This document shows, piece by piece, positions 41,768 through 50,718 of a stretch of DNA of 64,000 nucleotides; within the stretch, counting starts at the first letter, position 1, and each line of letters begins with the position of its first letter. A model generated the notes under the pieces. It ran no database searches, was not told where the DNA came from, and saw only the letters and a list, made by a program, of their open reading frames with translations. The DNA lies in assembly GCF_014650815.1 (NCBI RefSeq), contig NZ_BMVR01000011.1:62001-126000 (forward strand). Reading direction: 5' to 3'. The DNA comes from Streptomyces flavofungini (lineage in GTDB: Bacteria; Actinomycetota; Actinomycetes; Streptomycetales; Streptomycetaceae). Both the position numbers and the translations under genes were made by a program.

Positions 41768-43285
41768 ATGCAACTGCCGTCGAACTCCTCTCCCGCGCCG
41801 CGCGTCCTGCACGTCAGCCAGCCCGTCGACGGCGGCGTCGCCCGCGTCGTCACCGACCTGGTCAAGGCGCAGCGCGCGGCGGGCATGGACGTGCACCTGG
41901 CCTGCCCCGACGGCGGCACCCTCGCCCGGTCGGCGGGGCCCGTCCCCGTCCACCCGTGGGCGGCGGCCCGCTCCCCCGGCCCCGGCCTGCGCGCCGAGGT
42001 GCGCGACCTCGCCCGCCTCGTCGACGCCGTCCGGCCCACCCTCGTGCACGCGCACAGCGCCAAGGCGGGGCTCGCGGCCCGCGTCGCCGTACGCGGCCGC
42101 GTGCCCACCGTCTTCCAGCCGCACGCCTGGTCGTTCGAGGCCGTCGACGGCAGCGTCGCGCTGCTCGCCCGCACCTGGGAACGGCACGCGGCCCGCTGGA
42201 CGGCCCGCACCCTGTGCGTCAGCGCGGCGGAACGGGAGACCGGGCGCCGGGCGGGGATCGCGGGGGCCTGCTCGATCGTGCCGAACGGGATCGATCCGGA
42301 GCGGTTCCTGCCGGGGGAGCGGGGGGTCGCTCGGGCGCGATTGCTCGGGATGGACGGAGGCGGGGGGCTCGTCGCGGCCGACGGGGCCGCCGGGCTGCGC
42401 TCTGCTGGCGACGGCGCCGGGCTGCTCGCGGGTTCCGGGCTGTTCGCGGGGGACGGCGGCGCCGGGTTGCTCTCGGCGGATGGGGCCGCCGCGCTGCGCT
42501 CGGCTGACGATGGCGCCGGGTTGCTCGCGGCTGACGACGCCCTCTGGGTGGTGTGCGTCGGGCGGCTGTGTCGACAGAAGGGGCAGGACGTGCTGCTGCG
42601 CGCGTGGCCGACGGTGGCCGCGCGGGTGCCGGGAGCGCGGCTTGTGCTGGTCGGCGACGGGCCCGAGGGGACGGCGCTGCGGGCGCAGGCGGAGGGGCTG
42701 CGGGTGGGAGCTGGGGCGGCGGCGCTGCCGCCCGGGGCTGCGGCTCTGCGGGCGGAGGCGGCAGGGACGCGCGCGGTGGCAGCAGCACTTCGGGCGCGGG
42801 CAGCGGCACTTCAGGCGGGGGCCACGGGATCCGAAGGAGCGGTGGGGGCTGTTCCGTCCGTGACGTTCGTGGGGGGTGTTCCGTCCGTGACGTTCGTGGG
42901 GGCCGCCGATGACACGGCGCCCTGGTACCGGGCGGCCGACGTGGTCGTCCAGCCGTCCCGCTGGGAAGGCATGGCGCTCGCGCCCCTGGAGGCCATGTCC
43001 TGCGCCCGGCCCGTCGTCCTCACCGATGTGGACGGCGCCCGCGAGAGCCTGCCGCCCGCGCACCACGCCCACGCCCTGGTCCCGCCCGAGGACCCGGCCG
43101 CGCTGGCCGACGCCCTGACGGCCCTGCTGCGCGACCCGGACCTGCGCGCGTCCCTGGGCGCACAGGGGCGCGCGCACGTCCTGGACCACCACGACGTGCG
43201 CCGTACGGCGGCCGCGGTCGAAGCGGTGTACCGCGAACTTCTGGGCCCGGCGCCCACCGAGCACAGGGAGTGCAGCACCACGTGA
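41768..43285 (+). CDS. GT4 glycosyltransferase with two low-complexity insertions
   Basis: 505 residues. GT-B glycosyltransferase: N-terminal VLHVSQPVDGGVARVV, then IVPNGIDPERF and WVVCVGRLCRQKGQDVLLRAW; the donor-binding motif WEGMALAPLEAM contains the conserved Glu. Normal GT4 enzymes are about 370-400 residues. The extra length comes from two Gly/Ala/Asp/Leu-rich blocks at about residues 195-257 and 311-378, placed between strands of the C-terminal Rossmann domain. The second ends in a duplicated 9-residue strand (VPSVTFVGG). The stop overlaps the next gene (GTGA). Confidence 0.9.
   Translation: MQLPSNSSPAPRVLHVSQPVDGGVARVVTDLVKAQRAAGMDVHLACPDGGTLARSAGPVPVHPWAAARSPGPGLRAEVRDLARLVDAVRPTLVHAHSAKAGLAARVAVRGRVPTVFQPHAWSFEAVDGSVALLARTWERHAARWTARTLCVSAAERETGRRAGIAGACSIVPNGIDPERFLPGERGVARARLLGMDGGGGLVAADGAAGLRSAGDGAGLLAGSGLFAGDGGAGLLSADGAAALRSADDGAGLLAADDALWVVCVGRLCRQKGQDVLLRAWPTVAARVPGARLVLVGDGPEGTALRAQAEGLRVGAGAAALPPGAAALRAEAAGTRAVAAALRARAAALQAGATGSEGAVGAVPSVTFVGGVPSVTFVGAADDTAPWYRAADVVVQPSRWEGMALAPLEAMSCARPVVLTDVDGARESLPPAHHAHALVPPEDPAALADALTALLRDPDLRASLGAQGRAHVLDHHDVRRTAAAVEAVYRELLGPAPTEHRECSTT
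42350..42538 (+). repeat. Low-complexity insertion 1 in the GT4 gene
   Basis: About 63 codons of imperfect repeats translating to ADGAAGLRSAGDGAGLL-like units, with strong G bias on the coding strand. It sits between the interdomain region and the strand WVVCVGRL. Confidence 0.8.
42698..42902 (+). repeat. Low-complexity insertion 2 in the GT4 gene, with 27-bp duplication
   Basis: An Ala/Gly/Arg/Leu-rich tract followed by two tandem near-identical 27-bp copies (42851-42877 and 42878-42902) encoding VPSVTFVGG and VPSVTFVGA. The unit is a conserved GT4 beta strand, so this is an in-frame duplication of structured sequence. Confidence 0.88.
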
Positions 43286-45015
43286 GCGCGGAACGTACCG
43301 TCACCTCGTCGTCCAGCCAGCCACGGCAGGACGAGCGGCACCGGACCGGGCCGCTCGTCGTCGCCCCCCGGGGCGCACCGGCCCGGCGCACCGGGCGCCG
43401 CGGCGGGCAGCCCGCCCACCGCGGGCACCGGGCCTTCGCCCTGCTCACGGCCGACGCGCTCGCCGCCGTGACCGCCGCGCTGCTGCTCCCGGCCCCGCAC
43501 CGCTCCCCGGCGCTGCTCGCCCTGCTGCTCGCCGGCCTCCTCGCCCTCAACACCCAGGGCAGGCTGTACGAGAACACGCTCGCGCCGTCCGTCCTCGACG
43601 AACTGCCCGCGCTGGCCTGGCGGATCGCCCTCGCCTGGTGCGCCGCCGCGGTCCTCGCCCCCGCACTGACCCCGGCACTCACCCCGCTCGCCCCGGTCGT
43701 GCCCCCGTTCACCCCGCTGCCGCCGACGACGCTGCTCACGGCTGCCGCGCTGCACGGCGTGCTCGGCGCGGGCAGCCGTGCCGTCGCGCACTGGCACCGG
43801 CGGGCGGCGGCCGCGCGCAGGCCGCAGCCGGTCCTGGTGCTCGGCCACGGCGGCCAGGCGCGGAGCGTGGCGGCGGCGCTGCTGCGACGGCCCCGGTGCG
43901 GGCTGCGGCCGGTGGGGGTGGTGGGGGAGTTGGGGGACGAGGAGTACGAGTACGGGGTGGAATTCGAGTACGGGGCGGAGTCCGAGCAGGGTTCGGGGGC
44001 GGGCGGGGGCGCCGGGGCGGATTTCGGGGCTGATGGTGGGTCAGGGTCAGGATCAGGGCCCGGTGCGGGGGTCGGGTCGGGCGCCGGATCAAGTGCGGGG
44101 CGGGGTGGCGGACCTGGCGGCGGGCCTGGCACCGGGCCTGGCGGCAGACCTGGCACCGGGTCCGAGCAGCACGTGGGGGCCGCCCCCGAACTCCCCCTCC
44201 TCTCCTCCGAGGACGAGCTGCACCGGGCCGTCATCCAGAACGACATCCGGGCCGTCCTCCTCCTGTCCGGCCGCGCCCCCGACCACGACGCCCGCGTCAC
44301 CGCCCTGCGCGGGCTCGGCTGCGAGGTGTGGGAGGTCGACCCGCGCGGACCGGCCGTCCCGGCGCCACGTGACCGCGCCCGCCCCCTGTTCGTGGCCGGA
44401 TTCCGCTGCCGTCCGCTGGTGGTCGCCGACCGGCCCCGGCCGAGCGCGGGCAAGCGGGCGCTCGACATCGTCGTATCCGGCACCCTTCTTCTCCTCACCG
44501 GGCCGCTGCTCCTCGCCTGTGCGCTGGTGCTGCGGGCCACGGAGGGCCCGGGTGTGGTGTTCCGGCAGGAGCGCGTCGGCAAGGACGGACGCCTCTTCAC
44601 GCTCCTGAAGTTCCGCACCCACCGCCCCGCCGACCCGCAGGAATCGGCCACCCGTTGGAGCGTCGCCGACGAGCACCGCATCAGCCCCTTCTGCCGGTTC
44701 CTGCGCGGCACCTCGCTGGACGAGCTGCCCCAGCTCTGGAACGTCCTGCGCGGCGACATGAGCCTGGTCGGCCCGCGCCCCGAACGGCCCTTCTTCGTCG
44801 ACCGGTTCAGCGTGCGCCACCCCCAGTACGCGTACCGCCACCGCATGCCGACCGGCATCACCGGACTCGCCCAGATCCACGGCCTGCGCGGGGACACCTC
44901 CATCGAGGACCGCTGCCGCTACGACAACGCGTACATCGACAGCTGGTCGCTCTGGCAGGACCTGTGCATCCTGCTGCGCACGGTCGGGTGCCTGCTGCGC
45001 CGCACGGGGAGCTGA
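43282..45015 (+). CDS. Polyprenyl glycosylphosphotransferase with Gly-rich insertion
   Basis: 577 residues from the GTG at 43282. An N-terminal membrane region (about 55-165, four helices) and a Rossmann-like CoA-binding-type domain (about 180-380) lead to the C-terminal bacterial sugar transferase domain (KRALDIVVSGTLLLL, FRQERVGKDGRLFTLLKFRTH, DELPQLWNVLRGDMSLVGPRPE). It transfers a sugar-1-phosphate to undecaprenyl phosphate and starts EPS repeat synthesis. About 80 residues (217-299) in the middle domain are almost pure Gly/Ser/Ala/Pro with a preceding Glu/Tyr repeat. Follows the GT4 gene with GTGA coupling. Confidence 0.92.
   Translation: MSAERTVTSSSSQPRQDERHRTGPLVVAPRGAPARRTGRRGGQPAHRGHRAFALLTADALAAVTAALLLPAPHRSPALLALLLAGLLALNTQGRLYENTLAPSVLDELPALAWRIALAWCAAAVLAPALTPALTPLAPVVPPFTPLPPTTLLTAAALHGVLGAGSRAVAHWHRRAAAARRPQPVLVLGHGGQARSVAAALLRRPRCGLRPVGVVGELGDEEYEYGVEFEYGAESEQGSGAGGGAGADFGADGGSGSGSGPGAGVGSGAGSSAGRGGGPGGGPGTGPGGRPGTGSEQHVGAAPELPLLSSEDELHRAVIQNDIRAVLLLSGRAPDHDARVTALRGLGCEVWEVDPRGPAVPAPRDRARPLFVAGFRCRPLVVADRPRPSAGKRALDIVVSGTLLLLTGPLLLACALVLRATEGPGVVFRQERVGKDGRLFTLLKFRTHRPADPQESATRWSVADEHRISPFCRFLRGTSLDELPQLWNVLRGDMSLVGPRPERPFFVDRFSVRHPQYAYRHRMPTGITGLAQIHGLRGDTSIEDRCRYDNAYIDSWSLWQDLCILLRTVGCLLRRTGS
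43930..44178 (+). repeat. Gly-rich in-frame tract in the sugar transferase gene
   Basis: About 83 codons of simple repeats (YEYGVEFEYGAESEQ, then GSGSG, GPGAG and GPGTG units). Located between VGVVGELG and the ELPLLSSEDEL segment that resumes the normal domain. Confidence 0.85.
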
Positions 45016-45019
45016 TCCC

Positions 45020-46645
45020 GTGGACCAGGCCCTTCCGTATCCGGCACCCACGGCACCCACGGCACCCGCCGTGCCCACCACACCCACGGCGTCCACAGCG
45101 CCCACGGCCCACGCGCCGGTCGCCCCCGACAACCTCGCGCCCCCCGGCGCCCCCACGCCCCCCTCCGCCCGCACCCACCACCCGCTCGCGCGCCTCCCCC
45201 ACGCTCCCCCGCACCCCCTTCGCCACACCGCCACCGTCCTCCCCGTCGTCCTCCTCCTCGCCCTCCTCGCGCTCCCCGTCCCCGCGGGCGACGGCTCCGG
45301 CGGCACCCCCGCCGACGCGTTCTCCGCGCTGGTCGTCGGCTGTGCCCTCGTCCACGTCGTCCGGTCCGCGCGCCGCCCCCTGACCCGGAGCGCCGCCGTG
45401 GTCCTCGGCCTGCCCGTCGTCGGCATCGCCGCGGCCGCGTGCTCCTCCTCCTCGGCGGCCACCGGGATCACCGGGGCCGCGCGCTACTTCCAGGTCTTCG
45501 TCCTGGTCCCGGCCGCGGTCCTCGTCCTCATCCGGGACGCCCGCCAATTCCGGGTCCTCGCCTGGGCGTTCGTCGGGCTCGCGCTGTTCCAGGGCGCGCT
45601 CGGCGTGCACCAGAACCTCACCGGGACCGGGGCCTCGTACATGGGCGCGGACATCCGGGCGGTGGGCACGTTCGGGCCGTCGGACGTCATGGGGATGGCC
45701 ACGGTGGTGTCGTACGGGCTCATCGCCTCGCTCGCCCTCGCCTTCCGCCCGCACGCGCCCCGGCAACGCGCCGCCGCGCTGACCTGCGCGGGGCTGCTGA
45801 CCGTGCCGCTCGCGCTGTCGTTCAGCCGGGGCGCGTGGATCGCGACGGTGGCGGCCTGCGGGGTGGTGCTGCTGCTCGCCGGGGTACGGCACGCGCTGCG
45901 GGCCGCGCTCGTGGCGACGGCGGCGGGCGTCGTGCTCGTGGCCGGGCTCGGCCTCGGGTCGCAGCTCCTCCAGGACCGGCTGACCAGCATCACCGACGTC
46001 ACGGACGCCCCCGACCAGTCCGTCACCGACCGGTACGCGATGTGGGCGGCCTCCGTGGACATGTGGCGGGACCACCCGGTGACCGGCGTCGGCCTCAAGG
46101 GCTTCCCCGAACACCGCGACAGCCACGCCTCCCTCGCCCTGTCCTCCGGCAGCGACACCGCGGGCGCGGGCGCCGAGTTCCGCCGCCAGCCGCTGCTGTC
46201 CCCCCACAACATGTACCTCCTCGTCCTCAGCGAACAGGGCCTCATCGGCCTGCTCACCCTCGCGGGCGGCTGGCTGGCGCTGCTGGTGTGCGCGCTACGG
46301 GGGTGGGCGCGGGTGCGCGTGCGGCGCGGCCACGCGGGGGACGGCCCCGGGGGAGCGCGGCTGGACTGCGCCCTCGCGGCCTGCGGGTTGCTGGTCTGGC
46401 AGCTCGTCGACTTCATGTACGCCGACATCGGCGGCCCGTCCACGGTGCTCACGGCGGTGGCGCTCGGGGGGTGCGCTTGGTGGGCGTTGCGGGGGCGGGG
46501 AGAACACGAGGGGGGCGCGGACGGCATGGCGTGCGCGGCTGGTGCGTCGTGCGCAACGGGTTCGGCGTACGAAGGGAACTCCGCGTACGGGAGCGGGAGT
46601 TCTTACGAGACAGACGCGTCGCGTCCCGTGGCGGGGGCGCGATGA
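45020..46645 (+). CDS. O-antigen ligase/polymerase family membrane protein
   Basis: 541 residues from the GTG at 45020. A Pro/Thr/Ala-rich N-terminus (about 1-65, repeating PTAPT-like units) is followed by 10-12 membrane helices and the Wzy/WaaL motif region (YAMWAASVDMWRDHPVTGVGLKGFPEHRDSH and SPHNMYLLVLSEQGLIGL). It likely polymerises or ligates the EPS repeat unit outside the membrane. The C-terminal tail is Gly/Ser/Tyr-rich (YEGNSAYGSGSSYET). The stop overlaps the flippase start (ATGA). Confidence 0.87.
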   Translation: MDQALPYPAPTAPTAPAVPTTPTASTAPTAHAPVAPDNLAPPGAPTPPSARTHHPLARLPHAPPHPLRHTATVLPVVLLLALLALPVPAGDGSGGTPADAFSALVVGCALVHVVRSARRPLTRSAAVVLGLPVVGIAAAACSSSSAATGITGAARYFQVFVLVPAAVLVLIRDARQFRVLAWAFVGLALFQGALGVHQNLTGTGASYMGADIRAVGTFGPSDVMGMATVVSYGLIASLALAFRPHAPRQRAAALTCAGLLTVPLALSFSRGAWIATVAACGVVLLLAGVRHALRAALVATAAGVVLVAGLGLGSQLLQDRLTSITDVTDAPDQSVTDRYAMWAASVDMWRDHPVTGVGLKGFPEHRDSHASLALSSGSDTAGAGAEFRRQPLLSPHNMYLLVLSEQGLIGLLTLAGGWLALLVCALRGWARVRVRRGHAGDGPGGARLDCALAACGLLVWQLVDFMYADIGGPSTVLTAVALGGCAWWALRGRGEHEGGADGMACAAGASCATGSAYEGNSAYGSGSSYETDASRPVAGAR

Positions 46646-48567
46646 CGACGTTGCCCGGCACGGAGGCGGGAACGGGGACGGGGAGGCCGGAGGCCGAGGC
46701 CGCAGCCGAGGCCGAGCCGGTCCCGGCGGCACCGGCGGCCCCGGCGAAGGGCGCACCCTCCGGCACCGACCCCGGCAACGCCTTCCTCGCCAAAGCCGCC
46801 GTGGTCACCGCGGTCCTGACCGTCGCCGGATCCCTCCTGGGCCTCGTCCGCGACCAGGCCCTCGCCCACTTCTTCGGGGCCGGGAGCGCCACCGACGCGT
46901 TCCTGGTGGCCTGGACCGTGCCGGAGATGGCGGCGACGCTCCTCATCGAGGACGGCCTCGCGTTCTTCCTGGTGCCCGCGTTCAGCCTGGCCCTGGCGCG
47001 CCGTGCGGCGGCCAGCGGCCCTGGCTCGGGACCCGATCCGGTACGCGCCCTGGTCGCCGCCTCCCTGCCCCGGATGACCCTGTGGTTCGTGGGCGGCTGC
47101 CTCGCGCTCATCGCCGCGGCCCCGCTCCTGGTGGCCGCGCTCGCGCCCGGCCTGCCGGACCCCGGGCTCGCCGTGGACTGCACGCGGCTGACGGCGACCT
47201 GCGCCCTGAGCTTCGGCCTCGCCGGTTACTGCAGCGCGGCCCTCCGCGCCCACCAGCGCTTCGCCGCGCCCGCCGCCGTGTACGTCGTCTACAACGCCGC
47301 GATCATCGCCGCCCTGTTCCTGCTCGCCGCACCGCTCGGCGTGCGCGCGGCGGCCGTGGGGGTGGCGCTGGGCGGGGTGCTGATGGTGGTCGTACAGGCG
47401 CCTTCGCTGTGGGGGGAGTTGAGGCGGCGGGGGGTGCCGGGGGCGGCGGCTGCGGGGGGAGGGGTGGCTCCGCGGGGGGAACCGGTACCGCGGGAGACCC
47501 CGGCAGCGCGGCGGGACTCGGAACCGCGGGAGATCCCGGCGCCGCACGGGGAACAGACCGTGTGCGGCGAGCAGGCCGTCCCCGGCGAGCAGGCCGTCCC
47601 CGGGGAGCAGGCCGTGCACGGGCAGCAGGCCGTGCACGGGCAGCAGGCCGTACGCGACGAACCGGTCGCCGTACGCGGGGAGGAGGCCGTGCGGCTGGAG
47701 ACGGCCGTCATCTGGACCGTGCTGCTGTTCGCCCTGTGCCGCCAGTCGCAGGTGCTCATCGAGCGGTTCCTCGCGTCCTCGCTGCCCGCCGGGGCGATCT
47801 CGCATCTGAACTACGCGCAGAAGGTCGCGCAGATGCCGATGGTCCTGTCCCTGATGCTGTGCACGGTCACGTTCCCGGTGGTGGCGCGGGCTCTGGCGGC
47901 GGGCGAGACCGACCGGGCACGGGACCGGGTGGAGCGGGACCTGGTGCTCGCCGGGTGCGTGGTGCTGTACGGGGCGGCGGCGATCGTGGCCGTGGCGCCC
48001 GACCTGGTCCACCTCCTCTTCCAACGGGGCGCGTTCACGGCGGCGGACACCGAGGCGACGGCCGCCGTCATGCGGGTGTACGCGCTGGGACTCCTTGGCC
48101 ACACGCTGGTGGGCGCCCTGGCCCGCGCGCACTTCTCGGTCGGCCGGGCCACCTGGGCACCGCTGGCCGCGATGGGCATCGGCATCCTCACGACGGCCGG
48201 GCTCGGCTTCCTGACGGTGGGCACCTGGGGCGTGTACGGCATCGCGGGCGCCAACGCGATGGGGATCTGCGTGACGGCGGTGCTGCTGCTCGGGGCGCTC
48301 GGCCCGCGGGCGGTACCCCTGCGCACGCGGTCTGTCGCCGGTCAGTTGGGCCGCCTGGCCTTGGCCGCGGGCTGCGCCGCGGTCCTGGGCGCGTGGTGCG
48401 CCCATCAGGTCGGCCCGCCCGCGCTCGCGGTGGTGACGGGCGGGGTCGTGGTGGGGGTGACGTTCCTGGCGGCCGGGTGGGGGCTCGGCGTACGCGCCCT
48501 GCGCGCCGCGTCCGCACGCCTACGAGCACCGAGCTCCGCCAGCCGAAAGGGCCACCATGACCACTGA
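46642..48567 (+). CDS. MurJ/Wzx-type lipid-linked oligosaccharide flippase
   Basis: 641 residues. MVF/MATE-like flippase with about 14 helices: LTVAGSLLGLVRDQALAHFFG, ATDAFLVAWTVPEMAATLLIEDGLAFFLVPAF, and a second half with LNYAQKVAQMPMVLSLML and LVHLLFQRGAFT. In this EPS operon it probably flips the undecaprenyl-linked repeat unit. The cytoplasmic loop between the halves is enlarged by about 90 residues including six hexapeptide repeats (GEQAVP/GQQAVH). The first 45 residues are also a low-complexity Ala/Pro/Glu segment. Confidence 0.9.
   Translation: MTTLPGTEAGTGTGRPEAEAAAEAEPVPAAPAAPAKGAPSGTDPGNAFLAKAAVVTAVLTVAGSLLGLVRDQALAHFFGAGSATDAFLVAWTVPEMAATLLIEDGLAFFLVPAFSLALARRAAASGPGSGPDPVRALVAASLPRMTLWFVGGCLALIAAAPLLVAALAPGLPDPGLAVDCTRLTATCALSFGLAGYCSAALRAHQRFAAPAAVYVVYNAAIIAALFLLAAPLGVRAAAVGVALGGVLMVVVQAPSLWGELRRRGVPGAAAAGGGVAPRGEPVPRETPAARRDSEPREIPAPHGEQTVCGEQAVPGEQAVPGEQAVHGQQAVHGQQAVRDEPVAVRGEEAVRLETAVIWTVLLFALCRQSQVLIERFLASSLPAGAISHLNYAQKVAQMPMVLSLMLCTVTFPVVARALAAGETDRARDRVERDLVLAGCVVLYGAAAIVAVAPDLVHLLFQRGAFTAADTEATAAVMRVYALGLLGHTLVGALARAHFSVGRATWAPLAAMGIGILTTAGLGFLTVGTWGVYGIAGANAMGICVTAVLLLGALGPRAVPLRTRSVAGQLGRLALAAGCAAVLGAWCAHQVGPPALAVVTGGVVVGVTFLAAGWGLGVRALRAASARLRAPSSASRKGHHDH
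47548..47655 (+). repeat. 18-bp tandem repeat in the flippase gene
   Basis: Six consecutive 18-bp units encode GEQTVC, GEQAVP, GEQAVP, GEQAVH, GQQAVH and GQQAVR in the central cytoplasmic loop; degenerate units continue to about 47697. Confidence 0.9.
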
Positions 48568-49573
48568 CTTCACGCCGTCCGGCGGGCCTACGGGTCCTGG
48601 TGACCGCAAGCTGCCCGGGGAGGCCACGCGATCCGGTGACCGCGAGCTGCCCGGAAAGGCCACGCGACCCGGCGACCGCAGGCTGCCCAGGGAGGCCACG
48701 CAACCCGGTGACCGCACTCCCCCCGAGGCCCTCATCCGCCCCGGTGCGCACGAACACCGCGCCGCCCCTGCCGACCTCCGCACCCGCCAAGCCCCGGGGG
48801 ACCCCGCACGCCACCCCACGCGCCCCACGAGCACCCCGTGGATCGCCATGTACCACTCCGTGGCCGACACCGACCCCGCCGACGACCCGTACGACATCAC
48901 CGTCACCCCAGCCCGCCTGGACGCCCAACTGACCTGGCTGCGCCGACGCGGCCTACGCGGAGTGTCCACGGCCGAGCTCCTGGAGGCGTACCGCCGGGGA
49001 CAGGCGGACGGCCTCGTGGGCCTCACCTTCGACGACGGCTACGCGGACTTCCTGGACCACGCGGTCCCCCTGCTGCACCACCACGACTGCACCGCCACGG
49101 TGTTCGTACTGCCAGGCCGTCTCGGCGGCGACAACGCCTGGGATCCCCTGGGCCCCCGCAAGCCCCTCCTCGACGCGGACGGCATCCGGCGGGCCGCCGA
49201 GCAGGGCATGGAGGTCGCCTCGCACGGCCTGACGCACGTCGACCTCACCCGCGCCGACGACCAGGCGCTGCGCCGCGAGGTCGCGGACAGCCGGTCCGCC
49301 CTGGCCGACCTGACGGGCCAGGGCGTAGGCGGCTTCTGCTACCCGTACGGGCACGCGGACCCCCGCGTCCTCGCGGCCGTGCGCGCGGCCGGGTACACGT
49401 ACGCCTGCGCCATCGCCCCCGGCGACCTCAACGGCCCGCTGGCCCTGCCCCGCATCCACATCGGACAGCGCGACACGGCCCTGCGGCTGCGCCTGAAGCA
49501 GGTCACCGGCGGGCCGCGCGGCCGCGCGCTGCGTCCGGGCCACATCCCGTTCCCGGCGGCGGTGACCGCGTGA
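48557..49573 (+). CDS. Polysaccharide deacetylase (NodB family)
   Basis: 338 residues; the ATG overlaps the flippase stop by 11 bp. The first 95 residues are a disordered N-terminus with three and a half copies of a GDRxLPxEATxP dodecapeptide. The NodB domain follows: WIAMYHSVAD, metal-binding TFDDGYADF, SHGLTH with the two His, and GFCYPYGH. It has no signal peptide, so it probably acts on a cytoplasmic or lipid-linked N-acetylated sugar, or is anchored otherwise. Suggests an amino-sugar-containing EPS. Confidence 0.9.
   Translation: MTTDFTPSGGPTGPGDRKLPGEATRSGDRELPGKATRPGDRRLPREATQPGDRTPPEALIRPGAHEHRAAPADLRTRQAPGDPARHPTRPTSTPWIAMYHSVADTDPADDPYDITVTPARLDAQLTWLRRRGLRGVSTAELLEAYRRGQADGLVGLTFDDGYADFLDHAVPLLHHHDCTATVFVLPGRLGGDNAWDPLGPRKPLLDADGIRRAAEQGMEVASHGLTHVDLTRADDQALRREVADSRSALADLTGQGVGGFCYPYGHADPRVLAAVRAAGYTYACAIAPGDLNGPLALPRIHIGQRDTALRLRLKQVTGGPRGRALRPGHIPFPAAVTA
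48599..48706 (+). repeat. 36-bp tandem repeat in the deacetylase gene
   Basis: Three copies of a 36-bp unit (GGTGACCGC-rich) plus a partial fourth encode GDRKLPGEATRS, GDRELPGKATRP and GDRRLPREATQP. Confidence 0.9.
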
Positions 49574-50718
49574 GGGTCCTGCACGTCATCACCGGGCTCG
49601 GCATGGGCGGCGCGGAGCAGCAACTGCGGCTGCTGCTGCGCCACGTACCGGCGACCTGCGACGTCCTCACCCTCACCAACGCGGGCAGCGTCGCCCGCGG
49701 CATCACCGCCGACGGCACCCGCGTCACCGACCTCGGCATGGCGGGCAACCGCGACGTCGCCGCCCTGCCGCGGCTTGCCCGGCTGATCCGCGCGGGCCGC
49801 TACGACGTCGTCCACACCCACCTCTACCGCGCCTGCCTGTACGGCCGGATCGCGGCCCGCCTGGCCGGGGTGCGCGCGGTCGTGGCCACCGAACACTCCC
49901 TGGGCGCCTCGCAGATGGAGGGCCGCCCGCTGACCTCCGGCGTCCGCGCCCTGTACCTCGCCGGGGAGCGGCTCGGCCGCATGACCGTCGCCGTGTCCCC
50001 GGCCGTCGGCGCCCGCCTCAACCGGTGGGGCGTGCCCTGGCAGCGCATCCGCGTGGTGCCCAACGGCATCGACGCGGGCCGCTTCCGCTTCGACCCGGCC
50101 GCCCGCGCGGCCGTGCGCGCCCGCCTCGGCCTGCCCGCGGACGCGTTCGTCATCGGCGGCGTCGGCCGCCTCGCCGAGGGAAAGCGCTTCGACGTACTCC
50201 TGCGCGCCGCCGCCCAACTCCCGGCCGACGTACGGGTCCTGCTGGTGGGTTCCGGACCGCAGGAGCCGGAGCTGCGGCGCCTTGCCGGGCGGCTCGGCCT
50301 CGCCGACCGGGTGCGGTTCGCGGGCGAGACCGCGCACGAGGACGGCGGCGCGGAGCACGCCACCGCGCACCTGCCGTCCCTGCTCTCGGCGATGGACACG
50401 CTGGCGTCCCCGTCCCCGGAGGAGGCGTTCGGCCTCGCCCTCGTGGAGGGCCTGGCCAGCGGCCTGCCCGTGCTGTACGCGTCCTGCCCCGCCGTCGAGG
50501 GGCTGCCCGCGCACGAGCGCACCAACTCCGCGTACTGCGCGAGCGATCCCGACTCCTTCGCGCAGGTCCTGTACGGCCTGCGCAGGTCCGGCACCCCGCC
50601 GCACCGGGCGGCACCCGCCGCGGTGCGGCACTACGACATCACCCGCAGCGCCGGTCGGCTGATGGACGTCTACACGTCCGTGCTCACCGGCCCGAACCAG
50701 GAGGTGAACTCCCCATGA
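49570..50718 (+). CDS. GT4 family glycosyltransferase
   Basis: 382 residues from the GTG at 49570 (GTGA overlap with the deacetylase). A complete GT-B enzyme of normal length: VLHVITGLGMGGAEQQLRLL, VVPNGIDAGRF, IGGVGRLAEGKRFDVLLRA and the acceptor/donor motif SPSPEEAFGLALVEGLASGLPV. It adds a sugar to the EPS repeat unit. Unlike the first GT4 of the operon it has no low-complexity insertion, so it is a useful internal comparison. The stop overlaps the next ATG (ATGA). Confidence 0.92.
   Translation: MRVLHVITGLGMGGAEQQLRLLLRHVPATCDVLTLTNAGSVARGITADGTRVTDLGMAGNRDVAALPRLARLIRAGRYDVVHTHLYRACLYGRIAARLAGVRAVVATEHSLGASQMEGRPLTSGVRALYLAGERLGRMTVAVSPAVGARLNRWGVPWQRIRVVPNGIDAGRFRFDPAARAAVRARLGLPADAFVIGGVGRLAEGKRFDVLLRAAAQLPADVRVLLVGSGPQEPELRRLAGRLGLADRVRFAGETAHEDGGAEHATAHLPSLLSAMDTLASPSPEEAFGLALVEGLASGLPVLYASCPAVEGLPAHERTNSAYCASDPDSFAQVLYGLRRSGTPPHRAAPAAVRHYDITRSAGRLMDVYTSVLTGPNQEVNSP

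Noticed and set aside
41768..43285. A frameshifted or pseudogenised glycosyltransferase
   Set aside because: Despite the low-complexity insertions the frame is open throughout and all downstream GT4 motifs are intact.
47548..47655. A CRISPR-like or transposon-end repeat
   Set aside because: Units are contiguous, 18 bp and in frame with the flippase; they are coding tandem repeats.
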